Assembly: GCF_000020325.1 (NCBI RefSeq)
Contig: NC_010730.1
Span: 951,501 to 1,015,500, forward strand
From: Sulfurihydrogenibium sp. YO3AOP1
Lineage (GTDB): Bacteria > Aquificota > Aquificia > Aquificales > Hydrogenothermaceae
Direction of reading: 5' to 3'
DNA: 64,000 bases
Every line of letters begins with the position of its first letter. Positions within the stretch are counted from its first letter, which is position 1. This document shows, one piece after another, positions 17,007 through 26,773 of the stretch. The translations under genes were made by a program, and so were the position numbers. Below the pieces are notes generated by a model that ran no database searches, had not been told where the DNA came from, and saw only the letters and a list, made by a program, of their open reading frames with translations.

Positions 17007-18314
17007 TTAAAGATTTATCACTAACCAAAGTCCAAATAAAGTAAAAATCAACGTTGGAATTGTCAGAATTATACCAACTTTAAAATAATATCCCCATGAA
17101 ATATTTATTCCTTTATTATTAAGTACATACAACCACAAAAGAGTAGCCAAAGAACCTATCGGTGTTATTTTTGGTCCTAAATCACACCCAATAATGTTTG
17201 AATAAGCCAATATTTTTGCTGTTTGTATAGGTAAGTTTGCTTCTTCTATGGCAAGGTTAACAAGCATTACGGATGGTAAATTGTTCATCACAGAAGATAA
17301 AAACGCTGCTAAAAATCCGGTTGTAAAAATACTTGCAAAATTTCCATACTCTGCTGACTTGGCTATAATTTCAGCTAAGATATTGGTAAAATCTGCATTT
17401 TTTAGACCATAGACTACAACATACATTCCAACCGAGAAAACAACAATATGCCATGGTGTCTCTTTTGTTAAAACAAACTTTAAATCAATAACTCTTTCTT
17501 TTAATGAAGCGATGGCAAAAATTACAGCTCCAAGTCCGATTATAACGGAAGTCGGAATTTTATAATGTTCTCCTACAAAGAAAGCAACTAATAAAAATGC
17601 AGAGATAATCCATGTAAGCTTAAATAGAAATTTGTCTTTTATGGCGTATTTTGGTGGTTTGTCTTCCATGGCTTCTAAATCAATTTTCTTTATTAAATCT
17701 TTTCTGAAAAATAGATAGGTAAAAATTATGGTTGCAACAAAAGAAAAGATATTTACAAAAACCATTACAGAAGCATATTCAAAAAATCCTATCTTAAAAA
17801 AGTCTGCTGTAAGTATGTTTACAAGATTAGAAATTACAAACGGTAGGCTTGTTGTATCTGCTACAAATCCACTTCCCATTATGTATGGAAGCATATATTT
17901 TTGACTTAGTCCAAGATGTTTTATCTTTTGATAAACAATTGGTGTTAGAATTAATGCTGCTCCATCGTTTGCAAAGAATGCAGAGATTGAAGCTCCAAGA
18001 AGTAAAAGATATATAAATAAAACTCTTCCATCGCCCTTTGAAAGCTCTATCATATGCAGTGCAGCCCATTCAAAAAATCCAATTTTATCAAGAATGATTG
18101 ATATAAAAATGATTCCCAAGAATGCTAAGGTTGGGTCCCAAACTATCTCTACAACCCTGTAAACATCCTTTATTGATACTACACCAAGAATTAATGCTAA
18201 AATTGCCCCAACCGTTGCAGTCCACCCAATGCCTATATTAAATGGCTTTTTTATGATAAAAAATAATACAATGAAGAATAAAAGATAAGAGATTAGATTA
18301 CTCATTTCTTTCAC
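17007..18314 (-). CDS. arsB: ArsB-type arsenite/anion efflux permease
   Basis: This 435-residue polytopic inner-membrane protein has about 11-12 hydrophobic helices and fits the ArsB/NhaD ion-transporter superfamily. Polar in-membrane stretches such as FFANDGAALILTP, SVMNNLPSVMLVNLA and GCDLGPKITPIGSLATLLW are typical of ArsB. It exports arsenite, using the membrane potential or an ATPase partner; no arsA is seen. A GTG start overlapping the arsC stop is given, and an ATG nine bases further in (18305) is equally possible. It is the last gene of the ars operon. Confidence 0.9.
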   Translation of the reverse strand: MKEMSNLISYLLFFIVLFFIIKKPFNIGIGWTATVGAILALILGVVSIKDVYRVVEIVWDPTLAFLGIIFISIILDKIGFFEWAALHMIELSKGDGRVLFIYLLLLGASISAFFANDGAALILTPIVYQKIKHLGLSQKYMLPYIMGSGFVADTTSLPFVISNLVNILTADFFKIGFFEYASVMVFVNIFSFVATIIFTYLFFRKDLIKKIDLEAMEDKPPKYAIKDKFLFKLTWIISAFLLVAFFVGEHYKIPTSVIIGLGAVIFAIASLKERVIDLKFVLTKETPWHIVVFSVGMYVVVYGLKNADFTNILAEIIAKSAEYGNFASIFTTGFLAAFLSSVMNNLPSVMLVNLAIEEANLPIQTAKILAYSNIIGCDLGPKITPIGSLATLLWLYVLNNKGINISWGYYFKVGIILTIPTLIFTLFGLWLVINL

Positions 18315-18736
18315 TCAATCTCTTTTATAAGCTTTTCAACTTTTTCTTTGATTTGGTCTTTTATTTTTCTAAATGCTTGGAGCTTAGCGTCTTCAGTTGG
18401 TCCGATTACTCTTGCTGGGTCTGGTAGTCCCCAATGCTCAGTTTTTGCTCCCGGTACAACCGGACAAGTTTCTGCAGCATCTCCGCAGAGTGTAATAACA
18501 TAATCAACTTCATTTATAGGAATTTCATTAATATGTTTAGAGTACTGCTGTGATATATCAATGCCATCTTCAGCCATTACCTTTATTGCCAATGGATGAA
18601 CATAGCCTGATGGATTAGAACCTGCTGAGTAGATTTCGACATCTTTTCCATACAGCTTAGCAAAATATTTTCCATACCCTTCTGCCATTTGAGACCTTGC
18701 AGAGTTTCCTGTGCAGATAAAAGCTATCTTTTTCAT
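18311..18736 (-). CDS. arsC: arsenate reductase ArsC (thioredoxin-coupled, LMW-PTPase fold)
   Basis: This enzyme reduces arsenate to arsenite for export. The 141-residue protein has the P-loop CTGNSARS with nucleophile C8 and the redox pair C84 and C91 in TLCGDAAETCPVV, the three-cysteine relay of the Staphylococcus/Bacillus type. A thioredoxin-like gene in the same operon could serve as its reductant. It overlaps the permease gene upstream and arsB downstream by four bases or fewer, so translation is likely coupled. Confidence 0.96.
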   Translation of the reverse strand: MKKIAFICTGNSARSQMAEGYGKYFAKLYGKDVEIYSAGSNPSGYVHPLAIKVMAEDGIDISQQYSKHINEIPINEVDYVITLCGDAAETCPVVPGAKTEHWGLPDPARVIGPTEDAKLQAFRKIKDQIKEKVEKLIKEIE

Positions 18737-19701
18737 CTTAAACCCCCAAATATGATATTAAATAAATATCCGGCTATAATGATGGATACAGAAACAATGC
18801 CTGCAAATATAGCAATAAGTTTTGGCTTCATTATCTGTTTTAAGATTACAAATTCTGGAAATGATAAAGCTGTGGTAGCCATCATAAAGGCTAATGCAGT
18901 ACCTATTGGCACACCTTTATCTATTAATGCTTGAATAACCGGCAAAATACCGGCAGAGTTAGAATATAGAGGAACGCCTATGATTACAGCTAATGGCACA
19001 GATAAAAACCCGGCTGAATTCATAATGCTTTTTATTGCTTCTTCTGGTACATATCCATGGATAAAGCTACCTATTCCTATTGCAACGATTATGTAAATTG
19101 AGATTTTTCTTAGAATATCTTTTACATTATTTTTTGCAAACTCTATCCTTTCTTTAAAAGTCATCGGTTTTTCTTCTGTTTCTCCAAAAGAAAGTTCAAA
19201 AACATAATCTTCTATAAGATGTCTTGGGTTTAATTTTTCAATAAAAAACCCGCTTATTATAGCAACTGCTACACCAAACACAACATAAGCCAAAGCAACT
19301 TGAAAACCAAAAGATGCAAACAACAATCCAAGTGCAACTTCATTAACCATTGGAGAAGATACTAAAAACGCAAACGCAGCTCCAAGCGGAATTCCTGCTT
19401 CTACAAACCCAATAAACATTGGAACAGCAGAACAAGAACAAAAAGGTGTAAAAATACCAAGAATGGCAGCCAATGGAATTGCAATAGCTTTATGCTTAGA
19501 TAAAATCTTCCTTGTTTTTTCAAGTGGAAAATAACTTCTGATAAAAGATACTACAAAGATTATTAGCGTTAAAAGTGTAAAGATTTTTAAAGTATCATAA
19601 ATAAAAAAGTGTGCTACTTCGTATGATTTATCACTTAGATTTAAAATGTTTTTTGTTATAAAATTAGCTATGCTGTCGTAAATTTCAAACATCTTAATCA
19701 C
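18733..19701 (-). CDS. DUF318/YraQ-type permease of the ars operon
   Basis: This 322-residue integral membrane protein has about eight helices. It contains the family's two-part repeat with FCSCSAVPMFIGFVEAGIPLG near residue 85 and PLYSNSAGILPVIQALIDKGVP near residue 255. The vicinal Cys residues (CSCS) suggest soft-metal or arsenical handling. Relatives include ArsP, which exports organoarsenicals, and predicted heavy-metal permeases. Position between a thioredoxin and arsC supports arsenic or related metalloid efflux; the exact substrate is unknown. Confidence 0.82.
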   Translation of the reverse strand: MIKMFEIYDSIANFITKNILNLSDKSYEVAHFFIYDTLKIFTLLTLIIFVVSFIRSYFPLEKTRKILSKHKAIAIPLAAILGIFTPFCSCSAVPMFIGFVEAGIPLGAAFAFLVSSPMVNEVALGLLFASFGFQVALAYVVFGVAVAIISGFFIEKLNPRHLIEDYVFELSFGETEEKPMTFKERIEFAKNNVKDILRKISIYIIVAIGIGSFIHGYVPEEAIKSIMNSAGFLSVPLAVIIGVPLYSNSAGILPVIQALIDKGVPIGTALAFMMATTALSFPEFVILKQIMKPKLIAIFAGIVSVSIIIAGYLFNIIFGGLR

Positions 19702-19939
19702 CTGTGACTAATTCTTCAATTATTTGTGGTGCAGGGATTGGCGTTCCAATATGTTTTACTTTGCCATCAACTACTAAGACAGGTGTTTTCATAGTTTTAT
19801 ATTTAGCCAACTCTCTAACATCTATAATTTTTTCAACCTCTGCTGGAATATTTTTGGATTTTACTATTGTACTTACTACATTATAAAGAAGCTCACAGTT
19901 ATTGCAGTTAGAAGCACTGATTATTTGAATTTTTTTCAT
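19694..19939 (-). CDS. small thioredoxin-fold redox protein (CxxC)
   Basis: The ATG at 19939 is chosen because GGAGGAG lies just upstream and the protein then opens MKKIQIISAS; an in-frame start further upstream would lie in the end of arsR. The 81-residue protein has C12-NN-C15 and the cis-Pro region TPVLVVDGKV, matching the TM0996/MTH895 family of small disulfide proteins. It overlaps arsR by four bases (ATGA) and the permease by eight. It may reduce ArsC or carry metalloid; both are inference from context. Confidence 0.85.
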   Translation of the reverse strand: MKKIQIISASNCNNCELLYNVVSTIVKSKNIPAEVEKIIDVRELAKYKTMKTPVLVVDGKVKHIGTPIPAPQIIEELVTGD

Positions 19940-20262
19940 TGTTTCTCCTCCTGATTTATAATACAGCATCCTATTTCTTCTTTATCTAACTTTATCTCTT
20001 TTATAAATTCTAAGACAGCGTTTAAAAGCGGATTTTCTCTGTTTAGTGAACAATGAACCCATCTACCAACCTTTTTACAGGTAATAACATTAGCTTCTTT
20101 TAAAACTCTGATATGGAAAGATACATGGGGTTGAGACAGATTTAACAATCTCATGAAATCGCAAACACAAAGCTCGGAATTATCCATAAGCATTCTGACT
20201 ATCTTTAATCTGCTTTCATCTGATAAGCTATGAAAAAACTGTTTCAACTCTTTCTCTTTCAT
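19936..20262 (-). CDS. arsR: ArsR-family metalloid-responsive repressor
   Basis: This is a 108-residue winged-helix regulator. The metal-site helix reads ELCVCDFMRLLNLSQPHVSFHIRVLKEA. C32 and C34 are in the ArsR positions, while the third ligand of E. coli ArsR (C37) is Met here. Extra cysteines occur in VITCKKVGRWVHC and a CC pair near the C-terminus. It heads the operon arsR-trx-permease-arsC-arsB. It should release the operon promoter on As(III) binding. An inverted repeat lies 37-50 bases upstream of its start. Confidence 0.93.
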   Translation of the reverse strand: MKEKELKQFFHSLSDESRLKIVRMLMDNSELCVCDFMRLLNLSQPHVSFHIRVLKEANVITCKKVGRWVHCSLNRENPLLNAVLEFIKEIKLDKEEIGCCIINQEEKQ

Positions 20263-20298
20263 AATTTAATATTGTATAAAAAATTTTTTATATAAATA

Positions 20299-20312
20299 AT
20301 GATTTATATCAT
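20299..20312. promoter_or_regulatory. candidate ArsR operator ATGATTTATATCAT
   Basis: Perfect 5-bp arms ATGAT/ATCAT with a 4-bp centre lie in a very AT-rich stretch upstream of arsR. ArsR/SmtB operators are AT-rich imperfect palindromes of about this kind placed near the promoter. A TATACAAT box lies between it and the arsR start. No direct evidence beyond symmetry and position. Confidence 0.4.
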
Positions 20313-20321
20313 ATAAAAATA

Positions 20322-20545
20322 CGTCAGTTGAGAAATTCAATAAAAGTAGGAGATTCTTCGCTTGCTACAGAATGAAGATGTGAGAGTGTTCCAAAATTTT
20401 TATAAGTTTAACTTGTCCGTCATCCTGAAGCCAAAGGCTGAAGGATCTTATCTTTTAAAAATTGAGAAAGAAGGAGATTCTTCGCTTCGCTCAGAATGAC
20501 TATGTTGGTTTTTTTAAACAGTCTCAGATTCTTCGCTTAGCTGCA
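20322..20545. repeat. mixed MITE remnants between ars and mfd
   Basis: The left part begins ATACGTCAGTTGAGAAATTC (family-1 end) followed by GAGATTCTTCGCTTGC. It then runs into a family-2 sequence: GTGTTCCAAAATTTTT near 20384, GTCATCCTGAAGCC, GATTCTTCGCTTCG, and a terminus TTTTTTTAAACAGTCTC near 20525. One element seems to have landed in another. The right edge touches the 3' end of mfd. Confidence 0.75.
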
Positions 20546-20557
20546 GTATGGTATCTA

Positions 20558-23374
20558 TCACTTTTGACTCTTTACGCCTTCCAATATTTTCTCTTTTAGC
20601 TCTTCTAAGCTTTCTACCTGGAAAATGATTTTTTCTTTTTCAATTTTGACTGGATTTAGATTTTCTATAAGCTTTAATATTACTTCTGGATTTGTTTGGT
20701 CTGATAGTTGTAAGTAAGCTAAATCTGATTTCATATGAAGTTTTTTTATTTTTAACCGGGATAGTAACTTTTTTATCTCTGAGATAACTAAGTATAAATC
20801 AAATGCTTTTGGTAAATCATTGTAAAATTCTTTTAAGTATTTTCTTAATTTTTCTATCTCTTCATAATCTTCTGCTTTTGACACAGCCATGTATATATTT
20901 AACCTTTCAGTCGGGTCTTTAATAAAATCTTGTGGAATGTAATAATCAAAATCTATCTCTATTTCGGCTTCAAACTCTTTCTCTCCCCTTTCTTCGTTGA
21001 TAGCTTCTTTTAAAAGTTTAACGTAGTAATCAAAGCCTAAGGATTTTATAAAACCGCTTTGCTCAACCCCGAGAATATTCCCTGGTCCTCTTATTTGCAT
21101 ATCTTCAATAGATACTTTTAAGCCTGAGCCCGGCCTTGTTAGTTTTAAAAGTGTATCTATTCTTCTTTTTGCATCTTTTGTTATTTCTTTTGGAACTATC
21201 AAATAGCAGTAAGCTTGAATATTACCTCTTCCGACCCTTCCTCTTAAATGATAAAGCTGTGCAAGTCCAAACAAATCAGCTCTATCTACGATTAAAGTAT
21301 TGGCTGTTGGAATATCTATTCCTGTTTCAATAATAGAAGTAGAAATTAAAACGTTTGTTTTCCCTTCTAAGAAATCAATAATCTTTTTTTCAATCTCGGA
21401 AGGCTTCATTTTACCATGTATAAAGTCTACTTTTGCCTTTTTGACTAAGTTTTTTAAAAAATCTGCTGTTTCTTTGATTGTCTCTATTCTGTTATGTAGA
21501 TAAAAAACCTGTCCGTTTCTGTCTATTTCAAATTCAATGGCTTTTTTTATAAGCTCTTCATCAAAATTTGAAACATATGTTTTTATCTCATACCTTCCCT
21601 CCGGTGGTGTGTTTAAAACTGATATATCTTTTAGTCCTGAAAGTGCCATGTTTAATGTTCTTGGAATTGGCGTTGCAGTTAAGTATAAAGTATCTACACT
21701 TTCTCTTATCTGTCTTATTTTTTCTTTTGCTTTTACTCCAAATCTATGCTCTTCATCAATCACAAGGAGCTCAAGCTTATTAAAAGATAGGTTAGTATGT
21801 AAGATTTTATGAGTTGCTACCAAAACGTCTATTTTTCCTTCTTCAAAAGCTTTTATTGTATTATCATTTTCCTTTTTTGATTTTAATCTTGAAAGATTTT
21901 TTACGATTATTCCATAAGGTTCAAGCCTTTCTTTTAATTTTTTATAATGCTGATAAGCAAGGACAGTAGTTGGAACCAAAAGCAGAGCTTGGTATCCATT
22001 TATTACAGATATAAAAATACCTCTGATGGCTACTTCGGTTTTACCAAAGCCAACATCTCCACATATTAGCCTTTCCATTGGCTTTGGCTTTAAAAAATCG
22101 CTTTTTATGTCTTTTATGGCTTTTATCTGGTCTGGTGTTTCTACAAATGGAAACTCTCTTTCAAACTTGCTTATTAGCTCATCATCTGTTTTTAATGGTG
22201 GTCTGTATATATTTTGTCTTTTTGAATAGATCTCTAACAGATTTTTTGCAATATTTTTTAAAGACTCTTTAACTTTTTTCTTTAGATTTCTCCAAGAAGT
22301 ACCGCCGATTTTATCAATCTGAATGATAGAATCGGTTTTGTATTTATGAATTTTATCAAAATGAAGATATGATACATAAACCTTCTCACCGCCTGAATAC
22401 TCAAGAATCATAAAATCATAAACTTTTCCTCTAATCTCTCTTGTCTCTATCCCTCTGTAGATACCTATTCCAAAATCTTCATGAATTATATAATCACCTT
22501 CCTTTAAAGGCTCAACATCTAACTCTAACTTTTCTTCAACCTCTAGCAGGAAAGCCGTTTTTTCATTAAGTAGTACAAGTTCTTTTTTTAATGGAATTTT
22601 ATAGACAGCAAACTCTTGTGTAATATCTTTTATAGTTCCAACCTCAGGATTAGAAAATTTTGAGAAAAATTGACCCTTGATAGGTAAATTTAAGTCTTCA
22701 TAGATATCTAAGGTGTAAATATCGTTTTTTAAATAATCTCTAAAAAAGGTACTTTCTTCATCTTCAAAAATAAGTGGCGTTTGTGATTTGATGTTAAAGT
22801 CATAAAGTGGCAGAATGGATATTTCTTCTATTTCTTTTCTTGTTAAGATTTTTGATTTTAAAAAGATGTTTTCTATTGTATCACCGAAAAAATCTATATC
22901 TACTATGCCTACCTTTGGAATGTTGATAGATAAAAAGCCACCTCTTACAGAAAATTCTCCTTCATTTTCTGGAAATTCTTCTCTTATGTATCCAAGTTTA
23001 TAAAGTTTTTCTATCAAAAATTCTCTGTTTAACTCCCCGCTTTTCTTTATATTGATAATGTCTTTTAAGAAATTTTCTTTTGTTCTAACCTTTACATTTA
23101 AAGCATCTTTGGAAAATACTAAAATCCAATTTTTTCCTGCTAAGATTTTATAGATAGCATAATTTCTCTCAATCTGACTTAAAAGGTCAAGTTTTTCTTG
23201 AGAAGATGGAAAATGAATAATTTCAAGGTCTTTTTTAAAGAAATCTTTATAAGCCTTAAGATTTAAAAAGCTTTCTTTTGCAGACTTTTCAGAGTCTGTT
23301 ATCAAAAATAAAGGCTTCTCTTTTTGAATAAGTAAATATTCACAATATGAACTGTTGCCTGTGTATACTTTCAT
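20558..23374 (-). CDS. mfd: transcription-repair coupling factor Mfd
   Basis: Mfd removes stalled RNA polymerase and recruits UvrA. The 938-residue protein has a shortened UvrB-like N-terminal region. Next come the RNA-polymerase-interaction Tudor domain (EGDYIIHEDFGIGIYRGIE) and the translocase with Walker A GDVGFGKTEVAIR, DEEHRFG, TATPIPRTLNMAL and GRVGRG. A C-terminal TRCF domain follows. Typical Mfd has about 1100-1200 residues; most of the loss is N-terminal, as in some thermophiles. Gene order gives no operon partner. Confidence 0.95.
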   Translation of the reverse strand: MKVYTGNSSYCEYLLIQKEKPLFLITDSEKSAKESFLNLKAYKDFFKKDLEIIHFPSSQEKLDLLSQIERNYAIYKILAGKNWILVFSKDALNVKVRTKENFLKDIINIKKSGELNREFLIEKLYKLGYIREEFPENEGEFSVRGGFLSINIPKVGIVDIDFFGDTIENIFLKSKILTRKEIEEISILPLYDFNIKSQTPLIFEDEESTFFRDYLKNDIYTLDIYEDLNLPIKGQFFSKFSNPEVGTIKDITQEFAVYKIPLKKELVLLNEKTAFLLEVEEKLELDVEPLKEGDYIIHEDFGIGIYRGIETREIRGKVYDFMILEYSGGEKVYVSYLHFDKIHKYKTDSIIQIDKIGGTSWRNLKKKVKESLKNIAKNLLEIYSKRQNIYRPPLKTDDELISKFEREFPFVETPDQIKAIKDIKSDFLKPKPMERLICGDVGFGKTEVAIRGIFISVINGYQALLLVPTTVLAYQHYKKLKERLEPYGIIVKNLSRLKSKKENDNTIKAFEEGKIDVLVATHKILHTNLSFNKLELLVIDEEHRFGVKAKEKIRQIRESVDTLYLTATPIPRTLNMALSGLKDISVLNTPPEGRYEIKTYVSNFDEELIKKAIEFEIDRNGQVFYLHNRIETIKETADFLKNLVKKAKVDFIHGKMKPSEIEKKIIDFLEGKTNVLISTSIIETGIDIPTANTLIVDRADLFGLAQLYHLRGRVGRGNIQAYCYLIVPKEITKDAKRRIDTLLKLTRPGSGLKVSIEDMQIRGPGNILGVEQSGFIKSLGFDYYVKLLKEAINEERGEKEFEAEIEIDFDYYIPQDFIKDPTERLNIYMAVSKAEDYEEIEKLRKYLKEFYNDLPKAFDLYLVISEIKKLLSRLKIKKLHMKSDLAYLQLSDQTNPEVILKLIENLNPVKIEKEKIIFQVESLEELKEKILEGVKSQK

Positions 23375-23393
23375 AGTATGCTATTTTATACAT

Positions 23394-23584
23394 TAAATTA
23401 ATATACCTTGGGTGAGAAATTAGGGATTTTTATAAAATTTAAAAAGGAGATCCTTCGGACTTACGCCCTCAGGATGACAGGAAAAGGTTGAATGATAAAC
23501 ATTAAAGGAAGGATAACCTATTCCGTCATTCTGAGCGAAGCGAAGAATCTCCTGTTTTTGTTGAATTTCTCACCCGACGTATAG
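23394..23584. repeat. family-1 MITE, full-length, with ~30-bp direct repeats
   Basis: It opens TATACCTTGGGTGAGAAATT and closes with the complement of TATACGTCGGGTGAGAAATT, with the two inward-facing modules inside. The sequence from the mfd start outward (ATAGTATG...TACATTAAATTAATATA, about 23373-23404) is repeated almost exactly after the element (about 23581-23612), so the insertion duplicated about 30 bases. Confidence 0.85.
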
Positions 23585-23631
23585 TATGTTAAATTATACA
23601 TTAAATTAATATAAGCATTTTATCAAAAATT

Positions 23632-23707
23632 TACATACCTTGGGTAAGAAATTAGTGGTTTTTATAGAATTTAAAAATGTGATCCTTCGAACTTACGTCC
23701 TCAGGAT
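23632..23707. repeat. half family-1 MITE interrupted by IS110
   Basis: A second family-1 element starts ATACCTTGGGTAAGAAATTAG and reaches the module GATCCTTCGAACTTACG...CAGGATG. There it stops at the junction with the IS110-type end (TTCTATGTTAAATG). Intact modules elsewhere continue ATGACAG. Confidence 0.82.
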
Positions 23708-24058
23708 GTTCTATGTTAAATGTCAAGTACAAAAATTTTCATCAAATGGTCTTCTGCTTTTTAATACACCATATGCTTGCCTTAATAACTTATGTGCTAC
23801 AGCCACTAATGCTAACTTTTTAGCCTTACCTTTACTTACTAATCTTTCGTATAATTCTCTGCAGTATTTGTTAAACCTTATTGCTGATAATGCTGCCATG
23901 TATAATATCTTTCTTACATATGGATTTCCCATCTTCTTTATCCAGCCACTTTTCTTTACACATGCTGCACTTTCATATGGGCTTGGACTGATTCCTATAA
24001 AACTCGATATATCTTTTACACTCTTGAATCTTTCAAAATTTCCACATACTGATATTAT

Positions 24059-25358
24059 GGGAGTTAAAATAATGTTGTGTCTAAATAAAATTATAAGGAG
24101 GAGTAGTAATGGATAAGAAAGAATACTTTGAAAAAAATATTAGACAGATCTACCGAAGAATTAGTAAAAGAACTTTTCCCAAACGGTATAACAACTCAAG
24201 AAGAAAAGATAGGTATAAGAAAGCTTTTAGAATCTGTTGTGGAACTGATTATGAATCAGGAAAGAAATTTCTTTCTTGAAAATGATAAAGACAACAAAGC
24301 AAACGGATAATATGAAAGAAGTCTAAATACAGGTTCTTTCAAGCTTAACATAAATGTCCCAAGAGATAGAAAGGGTAGATTTAGACCACAAATATTACCT
24401 GGCCCATACAAAAGAGTTAATGAAGATTATTTAGACCTTCTTATGAGTTTAGTATCCAATGGATACTCAGAAAGCAAGATAGATTCTACATTAAAAAGCT
24501 TAGGCTTAAGCTATTCAAACAACATATGGATATAATTAAAAAACAGCTTATAGAAAGACTTGAGTGATTTCAAAACAAGAGAGCTTCCATCAGATGTATT
24601 TGTACTGTATATAGACGCATACCGCTGTGATATAAAAGAAAAAAACAAAATAAGAAAAGCTTCTGTCTATGTAGTTCTTGGAATAGATTTACAAGGAAAT
24701 AAGGATATATTTGGATTTTATACATTTTTCAGTAGTGAAAATAAAGCAGACTGGATAAAAGTATTCAATGATTTAATAGATAGAGGACTAAAAAGGGTAA
24801 TGCTTATAGTAAGTGATGATTTTCCTGGAATATCAAAAGCCATAGAAACACTATTTCCTTTTACAGACCATCAGCTATGTTTAGTCCATTTACAAAGAAA
24901 TGTCAAAAGTCAAATGGGTAAGGAAGATTCGCAAACATTTAACAAAGAGCTGAAAAACATAAAAGAAAACAGCTTAGATTATGAAGATGGATTAGAAAAA
25001 TTAGATGATTTATGTAGTAGATTTAAATCTAAATATCCAAGCTTTATAAAACATATTCAATCTAACAAAGAGAGATACTTATGTTTTTTAAAAATATCCA
25101 GAAAATCTAAGAAAACACATATACACAACAAATCCAGTTGAAAGTGTTAATAGCATGATAGAGAAGGTAAGAATAAATTTAGGTGGATATTTTCAATCTG
25201 TGGACATTCTTGAGGTAAATCTGCTTATCCAGAAAGATAATTTAAAGAATGGAAAATTGAATAAGTCTATACCTGCTTTTAAAGGAGCTTCTTATGAAAT
25301 TTTACAATTGTTTAATAAAAAGTTTTCAATCCAGACACAAAATTATTGACAAGTCTCC
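24059..25358 (+). mobile_element. IS256-family element, copy A
   Basis: The element is about 1.3 kb, bounded by GGGAGTTAAAATAATGTTGT on the left and the complement of GGAGACTTGTCAATAATTTT on the right. Both continue into TTGTGTCT, so they are imperfect inverted termini. It is inserted in the IS110 transposase gene. Two more copies, on the opposite strand, lie at 26774-28070 and 52331-53629. Confidence 0.85.
24109..25349 (+). pseudogene. IS256 (Mutator-type) transposase, multiply frame-shifted, copy A
   Basis: Pieces of the DDE transposase are visible in several frames: an N-terminal part (ELVKELFPNGITTQEEK), the centre with VLYIDAYRCDIKEKNKIRKASVYVVLGIDLQG and LIVSDDFPGISKAIETLFP, then DHQLCLVHLQRN, and the C-terminal NSMIEKVRINLGGYF. 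Breaks are an extra A in GAAAAAAAT near 24130, further damage before 24310, a UGA after RLE near 24565, and an extra A near 25092. Inactive. Confidence 0.88.
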
Positions 25359-26047
25359 ATATACTGATATTATCATTCCTATAGTCCTATCACTTATACC
25401 AGGTATACTTTTTAAAAGTTTGTATTCCTCTTGATAATTCTTCTTAGACAATTCTTTTATCTCTTTCTCAAGTTCTTTTATACTCTTTTCTATTTTTCTA
25501 ATTAGCTCATCGTAATATTCTAAATTCTCTTTCAGTTTTTTCATTGGTACATGACTTAATGATTCTCTTTTGTTTTTTAACATTGTAAGCTGCTGTTGTA
25601 AGTCTTCTAATATCTTTAGTTTTACTTCTATTTCTTTTTCTACCTCTGATTTTGGTTTATAAAGCTCTCCATCGAAAAACGTTCTTCCATATTCTGCTAT
25701 AAAGAATGAATCAGCTTTATCTGTTTTAACTCTTGTCATTTTAGCTTCCATAAATTTCTTTATTGAAAATGGATTTATTACTGCTACATTATAGTCATTT
25801 TCATACAGATAATTAGCAAGCTTTAAATGGTAAACTCCCGTATGCTCCATTATGATAAGCATATCTGACTTTTTAAACTTCTTCAAAAATGGCTTTATTT
25901 TCATTTCAAACTCAACCGGGTCAGATTTAACTTCAAAATTTTCTTTTTGTTATCATACAAAACTGTAGCAGTGAATGAGTTTTTAGATACATCAACTCCT
26001 ATAACAATTTTGTAGCTGTTCATAATAGTACTTCCTTTTATAAATAC

Positions 26048-26773
26048 TGTATAAGCTAAAAGAAATATGGGAAAACATAATATAAGAATTTAAAATTATG
26101 AAAATCGGGGGATAAAGATGAGAAAGAGAATAGGAACATCTACCTACATTCAGAGAATTAATACACTTGAAAGAAAGCTTTTAAAACAAGTAAAAGAATT
26201 AGATGATGTTATGGAAAAACATCCAGAAATAATCTTTAGATTGCAAGTTGTAGAGTTTGCTTTAAAACATTCAGTGAAGATTGCAGTTGAAGCTTTTGGT
26301 GTATCAAAATCTACCATATACAGATGGATTAAAGAGTATAAAAGCAGTAATAACAATCTCGTATCTCTTAAAAATCGTTATATATCAAAAAAAGGAATGA
26401 AATTAGAAAAATTACAAAAAATAACAGAAAAACATAAACAATTAGTTTTAGAAATAAGAAAGAAACATCCTAAGCTTGGGAAAGAAAAAATAAAGGTTTT
26501 ACTTGATAAACTCTGCAAGCAGCACAATATTCCTACGATATCTGCAAGTTCAATTGGAAATATAATAAAAATGCTTAAAGAGGAAAGGAAGTTAAATCAT
26601 GAGTACGCCAGGCAAAGAATCACAATCAACGGAAGAACTGGAAAGCTAACAATAAAAGAAAGTAGAAAGAAAACAAAGAAAGATAGATATAAAGACAAAA
26701 AACCAACAAAACCAGGAGAATTGGTACAAATAGATACAAAGCATGAATATGTAAATGGTAGAAAAGTTTATAT
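26048..26773 (+). mobile_element. rve-type IS (IS481-like), 5' part only
   Basis: It begins TGTATAAGCTAAAAG, the same left end as the copy at 51605, and is cut by an IS256-type end after ...GAAAAGTTTATAT. It is almost identical to 51605-52330. Together with the following IS256 copy it forms a 2.02-kb block repeated in direct orientation at 51605-53629. Confidence 0.82.
26118..26773 (+). pseudogene. rve-superfamily transposase, C-terminally truncated by IS256
   Basis: About 219 true residues remain: an N-terminal helix-turn-helix region (VKIAVEAFGVSKSTIYRWIKEYKS), a second DNA-binding part (KHPKLGKEKIKVLLDKL), and the start of the DDE core (PGELVQIDTKHEYVNGRKVYI with the first Asp). The frame then runs into IS256 sequence (LRLVNNFVSGLKTFY) and stops. 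The missing catalytic part can be read at 53662-54192. The start follows CGGGGGATAAAG. Confidence 0.82.

Larger units (their letters stand above)
23723..26023 (-). pseudogene. IS110-family (DEDD/Ser) transposase, split and frame-shifted
   Basis: The N-terminal part (25359-26023) opens MNSYKIVIGVDVSKNSF and contains MIIMEHTGVYHLKLANYL and TRVKTDKADSFFIAEYGR, the RuvC-like DEDD domain of IS110 enzymes. It then has LLKSIPGISDRTIGMIISVYGD. The C-terminal part (23723-24058) continues with FIGISPSPYESAACVKKSG and MGNPYVRKILYMAALSA, the Transposase_20 domain carrying the serine. Besides the IS256 insertion, one base is missing in an A-run near 25950, so KKK... and KENFEVKSDP are in different frames. 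It is inactive as it stands. Confidence 0.85.
23708..26047 (-). mobile_element. IS110-family element, interrupted by an IS256 copy, 5' end lost
   Basis: On the minus strand the element runs from the transposase start at 26023 to the 3' end beside the MITE module at 23707. An IS256-type element (24059-25358) splits it. Sequence flanking the split is repeated (ATACTGATATTAT at about 24046-24058 and again just after 25358). Only about 24 bases precede the transposase start before an unrelated IS begins at 26048. The non-coding left end, where IS110-group bridge RNAs are encoded, is therefore missing here. Confidence 0.8.

Noticed and set aside
23640-24116. Plus-strand ORF of 158 codons
   Set aside because: It is antisense to the IS110 transposase C-terminus, which gives the recognisable family text on the minus strand.
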